Below are positions 48,409-57,487 of a stretch of DNA of 64,000 nt, piece by piece; within the stretch, counting starts at the first letter, position 1; each line of letters opens with the position of its first letter. The position numbers were made by a program, and so were the translations under genes. Location: NCBI GenBank assembly GCA_963827515.1, contig CAWHBF010000029.1:62001-126000 (forward strand), in the 5' to 3' direction. The notes beneath the pieces were generated by a model, which saw nothing but the letters and a program-made list of their open reading frames with translations, was not told the DNA's origin and did no database searches. The DNA is from JABFSA01 sp963827515. GTDB lineage: Bacteria > Acidobacteriota > Vicinamibacteria > Vicinamibacterales > UBA2999.

Positions 48409-49908
48409 GCCCAGACTACTTGTCTTCGTCATTGCCTACCACGCCGAAGAGACCCTGACACCGGTCCTCGAGCGAATCCCCCGATCCTGTTCGACGAGTA
48501 CGACTGCGAAATCCTCGTGGTCGACGATGCCTCGAGCGATCGCACGGATGAGATCGGGCGCCTGTACCGGAACGCGCACCCTGAGATTGCCATGACCGTT
48601 CTTCGGAACGAGTTCAACCTCGGCTATGGCGGCAATCAGAAGGTCGGCTACGCGTTCGCCATCCGCCAGGGCTTCGACTTCGTGGCGATGGTGCATGGTG
48701 ACGGCCAATACGCACCAGAGGAACTGCCGACGCTGGTAGCGCCCTTGAAGCGAGGGCCGCGCCGACGCCGTGTTCGGCAGTCGGATGATGACCCGATTCG
48801 GCGCCATCAGAGGCGGCATGCCGCTCTACAAGTTCCTGGGAAACCGGATTCTGACCTGGACGCAGAACCTGCTGCTCGGCACGCGCCTGACCGAGTTCCA
48901 CAGCGGATATCGCGTGTATTCCGTCGCGGCGCTGGCGAAGATTCCATACCGGCTCAATTCGAACGTCTTCCACTTTGACACGGAGATCATCATCCAGCTG
49001 TTGAACGCAGAGCAGCGGATCGTCGAACTGCCGATCCCGACGTACTACGGCAACGAGATCTGCCGTGTCGAACGGGATGAGGTACGCCAAGGACGTCCTG
49101 CTGGCGACGCTGCGGAACGTCGCCCATCGGTGCAGGCCTCCTTTACCAGCGCCGCTTCGATCCCCTTCTTGACCAGGAGAACGCCCATTACGACTTGAAG
49201 CTCGGCTATGCGAGCAGTCACCAGTTTGCGCTTGACGCGATTCCGGAGGGGGCCGCGGTGCTCGACATTGGCGCTGGTCCGGGCGGTCTTGCGAAGGAGC
49301 TGGTGAAGCAGGGCTGTCGCGTGGCCGTGGTCGATCAGTTCACGCCGTCGGATCCACTCGGCTCCGACGTTGTCGTGTTCACACAGGATCTCGATGAGGA
49401 GCTCACATTCGACATTCACGGGTACGACTTCTTGTTGCTCCTCGACGTGATCGAGCACCTGAAGAGTCCCGAGAAGTTCCTGAGTCGCCTCCGCGCAGAG
49501 TTCGACTACTCGCAGAGAACGGTGATCATCACCACGCCCAATATCGCGTTTTTCGTCCAGCGGCTGATGCTTCTGTTCGGCCAATTCAACTACGGCAAGG
49601 CCGGCATCCTCGATCGTACCCACACACGCTTGTTCACGTTCCGGTCGCTCCGCCAATTGCTCACGGACACGGGGTTCCGCATCAAGGAGATCCGAGGTGT
49701 CCCAGCACCGTTTCCCAAGGTCCTCGGCAACGGCCTTCTCGGCAGGACAGCGATGGCGATCAACCAGCTGCTCATCCACGTTAGCAAGTCGATCTTCTCG
49801 TATCAGGTTTTCGTGGTCGCCGAAACAACGCCGGACATCGATTTCATCCTTCAGGACAGCCAGCGGCGTAGCGATGTTCGCGACTGGCGGCAGCGTCCGC
49901 CGGCGTAA
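48392..49908 (+). CDS. GT2-methyltransferase fusion protein, frame-broken
   Basis: About 505 residues. The N-terminal GT2 domain shows LLVFVIAYHAEETLTPVLERI, ILVVDDASSDRTDEIGRLY, FNLGYGGNQKVGYAFA, VHGDGQYAPEELPTLV (the DxD-type site), KFLGNRILTWTQNLLLGTRLTEFHSGYRVYS and VELPIPTYYGNEIC. After a linker (RRFDPLLDQENAHYDLKLGY) comes a SAM methyltransferase: AAVLDIGAGPGGLAKELVKQG, VAVVDQF, FDIHGYDFLLLLDVIEHLKSPE and ITTPNIAFF. The pieces are linked through shifts near 48485, 48755 and 49070. Fusion of the two activities suggests one enzyme that adds and methylates a sugar or a lipid-linked unit. Confidence 0.85.
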
Positions 49909-49941
49909 GGAAACGAGCGGTCACACCGACCCGCCGGGGGC

Positions 49942-51686
49942 TCACGGTCGTGAGAGCTCCGCAGGATCGACAGCGGACGCGAGAGCGATCCAAGGTGCGC
50001 AATCGGAACGCCGTGGATGGCCGCCTTCGATCTCGACGCAGAACCAGCGACGTCCCGGGTACGCCCGAGCGGTGCGCGCATTGCTTTCGGGGCCGCGATC
50101 GTTGGCCCAGACAACCGGCGATCGAACTGGACTCGGATCGTTGTAGACCCAATCCTCCACCCAATTCTCCGGACTCGAATCGGCCGCGCTGTGACGGACG
50201 AAGATCAACGCGGGGGCCGCGCCTGCGACCTCCGTTGCGAGCGTCTGGCGCGCTTCAAAACCCAACGGCGTGTTGTAGGGAAGCCAGGGAACCGGCACGG
50301 CCAAGGGTGGCGATACGTCCGCACCTGCGACGGCGCGAACAGCCAGGACCACGCTTGCGGCGACCAGCAGCGAACCGGCCGCCAGTGACGCGGACACGCG
50401 ATGGCGTACACACCACGCGCGGATACCGCTCACAGCAAACACGAGCATGAAACCGAACGCACCGGAGTAGTAATGCGGAAAGGGCCACGGGTTCAAGGCA
50501 ACCACGATCCCAAACGTGAGCAGGCCAGGCAGCGCCGGCCGCAAACGTCGCACGCCGAGGCTGCGCCGCCACTGAAACAGTCCCAGGCTCAGGAGCGGCC
50601 CGATGAGGAATACCCAAGCGGAGCCAACGTTCCGAATCCGCGAGAGGAGGAAGCCGCCTGGAGTCCAGGCGAAGGCGGCGGAAGAACGCGTCCTTTCGTA
50701 GAACGTCGCCTGGCGTGGCGTGATCTCGGTTTCAGTCCCAATCGTGCGCGACCAAGGGAACACCCCGTATCCCTGACGTTCCATGTTCAAGTCGTAGCCG
50801 AAGCGGAGGGCATTGCCAGTCAGCGCCACGTTGTCGGTACGCGATGGCGCCAACAACAAGTAGGAAGATGGCGAGGCCTGGCAGAGCGGGCACGAGCAGG
50901 GGTCTGAACCCGGATTTCGGGCGCAGCAGCCAGACCATGGGGATGGCCCCCCCCGCGAGGACGACGGCCTCGAAGGGCCGGCAGCCGAACATCACGCCTA
51001 GGGAGAATCCCACGCATGCAGCGAGTCCCGGCAGAGGGCCGACGGACGGCGCGCGGCACCGCGCCCCCGAAGATAGCCGCGCAGAGGGCTGGCAGTGCAC
51101 CGGTCATGTACGACTCCGCCCAGTACCCGAAAAGTCCCAGGCGCAAGGCCACCAGGGCACCGCCCAGCAGTGCCCAGCGCCGAGGAATCCAGGCTGCCAA
51201 CATCCACCAAATGGCGAGTCCGAGAAGGGGTGCGAGGATCCAGTTCGCATAGAGCGGGTGACCCAGCCAGCGCCACGACAGCGCCAATACGGCTGGATGT
51301 CCGGGCGGATACATCGAATTGTAGGTGGGGGAGAAGTTGACGTGGAACGTCTCCAAGGCGTGCCATTCTGGAGGGGTCGGATTGGTGAGCCGGCCCTCGA
51401 GAAACGTCTCTGCCGAAAGCAAGTAGCTGAACTCATCGTGGAGGCGGGGCCCGCGACGCGGCTGGTTCCACTCCATCGCGAAGTGTGCCGCGCCCAATAC
51501 GAGGGCGAGGCACGCGAGGCTAAGGGCCGGGCGCGATGCCAAGCGCCTCCAAAGTCCCGCCAGCGGGCGCAGCCAGTCGGGTCGCCACCGAAGCGTCAGG
51601 ACCAGCAACAGGGCCACCACGACCTCGAGCAGCTGGATTGGCTGTGAAAAGAGACCCGGGAGCAGGACCTCGAAGAGTCTAGGCAT
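49942..51686 (-). CDS. GT39-like multi-pass membrane protein, frame-broken
   Basis: About 580 residues starting MPRLFEVLLPGLFSQPIQLLE. The lumenal loop PRLHDEFSYLLSAETFLEGRLTNP has the Asp-Glu pair of GT-C enzymes, followed by NSMYPPGHPAVLALSWRWLGHPLYANWIL and ALRLGLFGYWAESYMTGALPAL. Shifts near 51070 and 50850 lead to GVMFGCRPFEAVVLAGGAIPMVW and to the final part NPWPFPHYYSGAFGFMLVF with a soluble C-terminal domain ending PAELSRP. It is probably a further polyprenyl-phosphate sugar transferase or a relative without known substrate. It converges with the fusion gene (33-base gap). Confidence 0.65.
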
Positions 51687-51833
51687 GTCTCAATCTGCTC
51701 GGCAGGGCCGAGATCCCTGTGATCATCGGAGGCGAACCCCTGCGTCCGCGGCTGATTATGAAACACTTCAACGCAGTTGCACTGCGCTCTCGCCGCTCCA
51801 TGCAGGACGATAGGCACCGCCGCTAGAGCCGGT

Positions 51834-51913
51834 TTTCCAGTTGTACGTAGTGTCCGCCTTCCAGGCGGACCGAGAAAGGCCGGCTGAAGCCAGCCACTAC
51901 GTACAACTGGAAA
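51834..51913. repeat. Dispersed palindromic repeat, type C
   Basis: Nineteen-base perfect outer arms (51834-51852 and 51895-51913, core GTACGTAGTG and CACTACGTAC) enclose two inner hairpins (TCCGCCTTCCAGGCGGA and GGCTGAAGCC). CTAGAGC lies just outside on the left and CTAGC on the right, as in the type A element at 24125. The left arm recurs at 25809 beside the IS1595-family element. Confidence 0.9.
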
Positions 51914-51976
51914 GCACCCTACTAGCTCTGGCGTGCGGGCGCCGAATTAGGGCGTTCGGGAGAAGGTATCGAGGAG

Positions 51977-52015
51977 GACGTCCGGCGCAGGAACCTGCGG
52001 TTTGCGCCGGACGTC
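51977..52015 (-). terminator. Strong hairpin downstream of the Flp pilin gene
   Basis: A 13-base perfect stem (GACGTCCGGCGCA and TGCGCCGGACGTC) with a 13-base loop begins 18 bases after the pilin stop. No U-run follows on the minus strand, so it may act as a 3' stabiliser of an abundant pilin mRNA or as a factor-assisted terminator. Confidence 0.6.
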
Positions 52016-52033
52016 ATGACGGAGGAGAAAGCG

Positions 52034-52228
52034 CTACGTGATCGTGGGGATGTTGGATGCCGCTCCGCTGACGGCGCTGCCGATACCGGTGTACCAGGTG
52101 TTGAGGTTGGTGCCGAGGAAGTTGGCCCCGGCATATGCTGCCAGCGCGACGAACGAGCCAAGCAGCGCGTACTCAATCAGGTCCTGGCCTTCATCCTCAC
52201 GAACGAAACGAGCAATCAGATTCTTCAT
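52034..52228 (-). CDS. flp: Flp-family type IVb pilin
   Basis: 64 residues starting MKNLIARFVREDEGQDLIEYALLGSFVALAAYAG. The short positively charged leader, the glycine before the predicted prepilin cut (EDEG then QDLIEYALL), the Glu at mature position 5 and the hydrophobic helix identify a Flp/Fap pilin of Tad systems. It is the major fibre subunit. It stands 270 bases downstream of the phosphatase-superfamily gene and about 6.3 kb from TadC, with its own sigma-54-like promoter and a hairpin after the stop. Longer in-frame starts upstream lack a ribosome site; GAGG lies nine bases before this ATG. Confidence 0.92.
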   Translation of the reverse strand: MKNLIARFVREDEGQDLIEYALLGSFVALAAYAGANFLGTNLNTWYTGIGSAVSGAASNIPTIT

Positions 52229-52296
52229 TTTTCTAAGCCTCACAAGAGAGAGTTCAAAAACTTGGTCGTCGTGACCCGCGCAGTGATCCCTTAATG

Positions 52297-52312
52297 AGCA
52301 ATGCCCTTGCCA
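52297..52312 (-). promoter_or_regulatory. Sigma-54 promoter before the Flp pilin gene
   Basis: The minus strand reads TGGCAAGGGCATTGCT, the best match in the window to the RpoN consensus TGGCACG-N4-TTGCW. The start would be near 52286, giving a leader of about 58 bases before the pilin ATG at 52228. Confidence 0.7.
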
Positions 52313-52497
52313 GCCTCTACCAGGGCCGATATAGATGCGATAAGTCACTGTGAATAAACGATTTGTTGGTAATGTTCCTGTGTCACCGCTCGCTGGACCT
52401 CCATTACAAAAGTCGCCTTTCTGTGCCCGTATTGTCTGGGCCCGGGAGAAATCTGCTGTCAGGCCAGACTACGCTGCATGACCGGTCGCAGCCGCCT

Positions 52498-54114
52498 TTA
52501 TGGGTTGGATGGCACCTGCGCCGCGCCTGCGCTCGCCGGTGTGGTCCACGGACGATAGCTTCGAAGGTCCTTGAAGAGGAGGCCCAGGAGCTCCGGATCG
52601 GCATCGATCTGCCCAGACCATCGCGGCCGGGCCGTCGCGGCGAGCTTTGGCCAGAGCGATACCGGGGGGGTGGCGAACTCCACGACGGGATCGAAGGTAT
52701 GAGCCGGAGCAAGACCCAACAACGAACCGATATCCAGCAGCGACCTGGGCTGGTCTACGCCCGCCGCCGGAAGGCCGATCGACGCGAGCACCACGTGGTG
52801 ATACTTCGGGTCCGTGAAGGTGTCCGGCGCCAGACCCACGCGGTCGCCGTGATCCGAGAACATCAACAATCTGCCGCCCCGCTCAATAAACCTCGTTCGG
52901 TCCACCGCCGAAACAAGGACCCTCTGCAACCTGGCTAGCTTCCACCGATGGAGCTGCACCGGATCCGTTGGCGCGTCGGTGTCTTCCCAAAAAAAGCTCC
53001 GGTCGCGCAGCGACGCCGCCGGCGCTCGAGCCACGCGCGACAGTTCATGCCATGACAGATCGACAGTTCTGGGATAGACCGCCAGGTGCAAGTACGTGAG
53101 GTGGGCAGCGACGAAGGTGCGTCGTCCAGGCGCACCGCTCGTCAGGATCTCCCGGACTTCACGATCCAAGTCGTAGGTAAAGGTTCCAGCGTGATTGGCA
53201 GGCGCAGCCGACCATGCCGCTCGCGGCATGAGCGGCCGGAACAAAGGGAGGAACACGCTGCTGTTCTGTACGATTGCCAAGATGAGTTGCCGCCACCCGA
53301 TAGGGCCGCTTCGGTCGTCGTCGAACCCAGCCTGGGACCCGATCGCACACGTGAGCTGGTCTGAAAAGACGGAGACCGTGTAGAACCCAGCCGCGCGGGC
53401 GTTCGTGACGAGGCGGGCCTCGCCAGCAGGGAAAGACTGGAACGTTTGGAACACTCGGTGCTCGCGCACCGGCTTCATGGTCATGACGCTGGCCCACACA
53501 GCATTCGTGAGCAACCCCGGTGCAACCGCGCGTTCGTACCAACTGCCATCGTGCAACGACACGAACTCGCGGAGGGCCTCAACGTCATCCGTCTGAGCAA
53601 CCGAGTCTATGCCCAGCAGCACCAACTCGGACGGCTGCCGTTCGCCTCCCGTCGCTGCGGAGGCGACCATCGAAGCCGCCGGCATCACGAGCCCCACGGT
53701 TCCGAGTACCAGTGCCAGCGTCAGACGTCTTCCACGAGGAACCACGTTATACACAAGACTGACACCGATGAACACGAACAGGCCAAACACCACAGCGCTT
53801 GGCAGAGCCCAGAACACCGAAAGCGTGGCGTGACTGAGAAGGGTTGGATACCACACGCAGGCGCCGCAGAAGAGTGCCGCCAACATGGCGGCCGGCTCGA
53901 GACACAGTCGGCGAAACGGCACGACTCGATCGACCGAACGGCGACCCAGCCAACTGAATACCGTGATCGAGAGGATGAGGAGCCCGCTTCCGATGAGCAG
54001 AAAATCCGGGAGCAGCAGAATCACACCGACCGTCGAGCCTCTGAGTGCGTGGACCCACGGAAGCGAGATGTAGGGCACAAGCCGCGCTTCGACGGTCGCC
54101 GAGGCGATGGTCAA
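52498..54114 (-). CDS. Membrane sulfatase/alkaline-phosphatase-superfamily protein
   Basis: 538 residues from a TTG at 54114. The same frame stays open upstream to about 54165 (reading SRLTAHAVVLLVLWPLL), so the true start may lie there and add a membrane helix. About four N-terminal membrane helices precede an extracytoplasmic domain with SELVLLGIDSVAQTDDVEAL (first metal Asp), LTNAVWASVMTMKPV (the likely Thr nucleophile region) and LLMFSDHGDRVGLAPDT followed by YHHVVLASIG (second metal site). The order fits the LTA-synthase/phosphoglycerol-transferase branch rather than true sulfatases, as no CxPSR motif is seen. It lies between the VWA gene and the pilin gene in the Tad locus. Confidence 0.65.
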   Translation of the reverse strand: MTIASATVEARLVPYISLPWVHALRGSTVGVILLLPDFLLIGSGLLILSITVFSWLGRRSVDRVVPFRRLCLEPAAMLAALFCGACVWYPTLLSHATLSVFWALPSAVVFGLFVFIGVSLVYNVVPRGRRLTLALVLGTVGLVMPAASMVASAATGGERQPSELVLLGIDSVAQTDDVEALREFVSLHDGSWYERAVAPGLLTNAVWASVMTMKPVREHRVFQTFQSFPAGEARLVTNARAAGFYTVSVFSDQLTCAIGSQAGFDDDRSGPIGWRQLILAIVQNSSVFLPLFRPLMPRAAWSAAPANHAGTFTYDLDREVREILTSGAPGRRTFVAAHLTYLHLAVYPRTVDLSWHELSRVARAPAASLRDRSFFWEDTDAPTDPVQLHRWKLARLQRVLVSAVDRTRFIERGGRLLMFSDHGDRVGLAPDTFTDPKYHHVVLASIGLPAAGVDQPRSLLDIGSLLGLAPAHTFDPVVEFATPPVSLWPKLAATARPRWSGQIDADPELLGLLFKDLRSYRPWTTPASAGAAQVPSNP

Positions 54115-54178
54115 CAGCGGCCAAAGGACGAGCAGAACGACGGCATGGGCCGTCAGGCGGGATTTCAGCAGAAGGTGC

Positions 54179-56138
54179 CTATTGAGCCGGTGCGAAGTAG
54201 CCGCCGCGGCTCCGAATCGTCACGTCACGCTGACGGACGCTCACCTCCACCTTCCTCCACCCCCCGTTGCGCACGCGGTTCGTCGATTCGTACCCGACGA
54301 CGTACCGACGACGCAGTTCGTCGAGAATCTTGTGGTAATCCGCCAGGAGCGCGGTCACGTCTTGAGGAAAGTACGCGGTTCCGCCAGATCGGTCCGCCAG
54401 TTCTTGCAGTCTGGCTCTGTCGACGTTCGTGCCAACGCCCACGGGATAGACCGTGGCGTCGGTTTGCTCGAGTTTTCGAACCACGTCTTCCCAGGCGCGC
54501 AGGCTGCCCGGGCCGTTCGATGCGGCGTTCTCGTCTCGACCGTCCGACACAACGACGACGACGCGACGGCCTTTCACGTCGGCGATTTGCGCCAGCGAGT
54601 CATAGACGGCATCGTATAAAGCCGTCCCGCCCTTGGCCTTGTAGCCGTCGATCGCCTTGAGTGAATCGTCCCGCTGCACCATCGGTGAATGGATGTACTC
54701 GGCGCGATCGGCAAAGAGAATCATGCCCAGCGGATCCTCTGGACGAAGGGCACCCACGAACCCACGGGCGGCCTCCTGCGCCCGCTCGGCGCTCCTGATC
54801 ATGCTGCCGCTCGAGTCGAGGGCAAGCATGAACGTCACGGGCAGCACGGCCTCTTGGAACGCGTCCACCTTCTGCGGGACGCCGTCCTCCAGGACGACGA
54901 GGTCTTCCGGCATCAAGGCTGCCGATTGCTGACCCTCGCCGATGGCGGTGAACTCCAGAGAAGCCCGGATCGGAGGGGCCATCGGCGCCGTATAGCTCTC
55001 GCGCGCGCGGACGACGCAGGTCGGGGGTCCGGGTCTTCACCGTGATCTTTCGCAACGTGCCGTCCCGCCGCTGGTTGGTGGGCGTGTAGGTCAGCAGGTA
55101 CCGCTGCTGCACATCCTCGGCCGTGGTGGCGTACGCCTCGACGAGCCGACGCCTGTCCCTGGGGAACCAGGCTCGCCCGCCCGTCTGCTCGGCCAGTTGC
55201 GACAGCAGCTTCTCGCCCTTCAGCGAGATGCCGGCAACACCGCCCACGCCAATCACGTACATCGTGACGTCGCTCGCGCGCAGCGCGGCAATCGTCGCGT
55301 CGAACTGCGCAGTGCTGTGTTCGTCGTAGCCGTCAGTGATCAGGATCACGGCGCGACGCTCGTAGCCTTCTGACGGCAGGCCTGTGACCATCTGTTGAAT
55401 CGCGTCCAGAATCGCCGTGCCACCGGTCGGTTGTATGGCGCTGATGGCTTCGAGCACCGTCGCATGGTCGCTGGTCGGACCGGTCACGGTGGTAATCTCG
55501 CGAGCGAACGGCGCGACGATCACGGCGTCGTCCGGATGAAGAGGCTCGAGGAGCTGGCTCGCGGCGGCCCGCACGGCCGAATACCGCAAGGCCATGCTCT
55601 GGCTACTGTCGACCAGCAGGGCGAACAGCGCCGGCTGCCGCCGTTGCGACACGAGATCGATCTCCTGCTCTTCGAGGTTCTCGAGCAGTGTGAAATCAGA
55701 CTCCGTCAGGTCGCGCACGAAACGCCCCTTCGGGTCAACGACGGAGGCCTCGATCGCAATGCTGGTGACTTCGACCGCTTCGGTCACGACGAGCGCGTTT
55801 AACGCCAGCGCGTCCGTGAGCACGGCACCGGAGGCAAACTCCGCCCGAACCGAAATTTCGCGTGGCTCGAACGGGTTGTCGTCGGACCACAGCGCCTCGT
55901 ACGGCGGCCCATCTGAATCGTCGGCCAGGTGGAGCTTGTCGATGTAGAAGCTGACGTGCGGCGGTTCGTCCGGCTGTTCGCCCTCGAGCCTGGCGACGAT
56001 ACGGATCGTCCCCGGGAGTCCGGTTCGACCAAGCGGCGACGTGATCTTCAGTGCGGGCGCCGCGGCCTGGGCGCCGAGCGACACGTGGCCGCTGGCGGCC
56101 GTGATGAGGGCCGCCAGGACCAGAATGACCCGTAACAT
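54179..56138 (-). CDS. Exported protein with two VWA domains, one frame shift
   Basis: About 650 residues starting MLRVILVLAALITAASGH, a signal peptide, at 56138. A beta-rich domain (LKITSPLGRTGLPGTIRIVARLEGEQ) is followed by a first VWA domain with the MIDAS motif LFALLVDSSQSMALRYS and VILITDGYDEHS. After a shift near 55000 comes a linker (FTAIGEGQQSAALMPEDLVVLEDGVPQ) and a second VWA domain with FMLALDSSGSMIRSAE, GGTALYDAVYDSL and VVVVVSDGRDEN. Both MIDAS sites look complete. Such proteins bind partners through a metal ion; here adhesion or pilus-linked assembly is plausible. It overlaps the AAA+ gene stop as TGATG, so the two are translationally coupled. Confidence 0.85.
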
Positions 56139-57487
56139 CAGCCCTGAACGGTGGCGTTCTCGGTGTCGTCTACAAAGTAGCCGGCGCACGCGGCCTCCAG
56201 CAGCTCGTTCGTCAGGCGCGGCGGCTGCCCGACGTACTCGGCATGCGCGAGCGCCTGCTCGATGAGGTCTCGTGGATGGCAGCCGCGGATCTGAATACCG
56301 CGCGGACGGAAGTAGTTCATGAGCAGATGGTCCACCATGGCGGGGTCGTACGTCAGATTGCGATGGTGGCAGTAGTTCTCGAAGATCTGGTTGAAGTCCT
56401 CCCGCGTGGGGCTCTCCGCGAACACCTTGTAGTGGATGCGGCGCAGGAACGCCTCGTCCACGAGTTCGGCCGGCCTGATGTTGGTGGCGAAGACCACGAG
56501 CACCATGAACGGCAAGTCGAACTTCTGCCCGGTTTGCAGCGTCAGGAAATCCACGCGGCTTTCGAGTGGGACGATCCAGCGATTCAGCAGGTCACGCGGC
56601 GAGCAGTGCTGGCGGCCAAAGTCGTCGATCACGAGCACGCCACCGTTCGCCATGGCCTGCACTGGCGCGTTATAGAAGCCCATGGTCGAGGAATACGCCA
56701 GGTCCAGCGCCTCGAGCGTCAACTCGCCGCCGACCATGACCATCGGCCGACGACATCTCACCCACCTGCCGTCGGGCTGGCTTCCACGCATCAGTTCGCC
56801 GTTCATGCTGGCGTCTTCGCCCAGAGGCTCGTGGTTCACCGGGTCATAGAACTTGATGATCTGACCTTCGACCTCGAGGGCGTGCGGAATGGCGATCTCT
56901 CCATCCAGGAGATTCCGGATCGCCTGGGCGATGACGGTCTTGCCATTTCCGGGCGGCCCGTACACGAACATCGAGTGGCCGGCCGCCACGGCAGGACCGA
57001 CTTGATCGAGCACCTTCTGGCTGATGACCAGGTGCGCGAAAGAGTCGCGAACCCGGTCGCGAGTTACCGTGCGCGGAGCGGCCGCGCGGTACTTCTCCAT
57101 GTACTCCCGGTACTGGCGCAGGGGTACCGGCGCGACGCCGACGTACCGGTTCTGTTCGAGGAAGAGCAACGCCCGGCGGCGACCCTCGTCGGTGATGCGA
57201 TAGCGGTACGACGGCGCGCCGATCGACGTGCCTCCGTAGACCTCGCACTGGTGCGATCGTTTCAGGAACTCCAGAACCGGCTCGACGACGGAAAACTCGA
57301 GACCGACGCGTTTCGCGAGATCGAGTCCTGTGTAATCGGACCCGAAGTGCATGACCTTCAGCAGAAGCTGCGTGACGAAATCGTGGGTGAGCCCGGCTTC
57401 CTCCAGGGTTCGCGGCGCCCTGGGGTGTAGGTCCAACACCTCTGTCACGCGCTCGGCGCCCAAGTCCGTCGCTGCGGCAACCGTCAT
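56138..57487 (-). CDS. AAA+ ATPase with N-terminal winged-helix-like domain
   Basis: 449 residues, intact. Residues 1-120 look like a winged-helix pair (DFVTQLLLKVMHFGSDYTGLDLAKRVGLEFSVVEPVLEFLKR). The AAA+ core has Walker A MFVYGPPGNGKTVIAQAI, Walker B GGVLVIDDFGRQHC, sensor 1 VLVVFATNIRPAELVDEAFLRRI and a lid ending near residue 420. It is coupled to a double-VWA protein, recalling MoxR-VWA pairs in which the ATPase remodels or loads a VWA partner, but it is not a typical MoxR. Its start overlaps the TPR lipoprotein stop by ATGA. The function within the Tad locus is unknown. Confidence 0.8.
   Translation of the reverse strand: MTVAAATDLGAERVTEVLDLHPRAPRTLEEAGLTHDFVTQLLLKVMHFGSDYTGLDLAKRVGLEFSVVEPVLEFLKRSHQCEVYGGTSIGAPSYRYRITDEGRRRALLFLEQNRYVGVAPVPLRQYREYMEKYRAAAPRTVTRDRVRDSFAHLVISQKVLDQVGPAVAAGHSMFVYGPPGNGKTVIAQAIRNLLDGEIAIPHALEVEGQIIKFYDPVNHEPLGEDASMNGELMRGSQPDGRWVRCRRPMVMVGGELTLEALDLAYSSTMGFYNAPVQAMANGGVLVIDDFGRQHCSPRDLLNRWIVPLESRVDFLTLQTGQKFDLPFMVLVVFATNIRPAELVDEAFLRRIHYKVFAESPTREDFNQIFENYCHHRNLTYDPAMVDHLLMNYFRPRGIQIRGCHPRDLIEQALAHAEYVGQPPRLTNELLEAACAGYFVDDTENATVQG

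Larger units (their letters stand above)
51687..52033. other. 347-base gap: palindromic repeat and terminator hairpin, no gene
   Basis: Besides the palindrome at 51834-51913 and the hairpin at 51977-52015, the stretch shows no coding pattern. The part before 51834 should contain the promoter of the membrane protein gene ending at 49942, though none is evident. Confidence 0.6.

Noticed and set aside
53446..54660. Plus-strand open frame of 404 codons
   Set aside because: It runs antisense through two real genes (phosphatase-superfamily and VWA) and has Arg/Pro/His-rich shadow composition.
56243..57430. Plus-strand open frame of 395 codons
   Set aside because: It mirrors the intact AAA+ ATPase gene on the minus strand, which carries complete Walker motifs; the mirror frame shows none.
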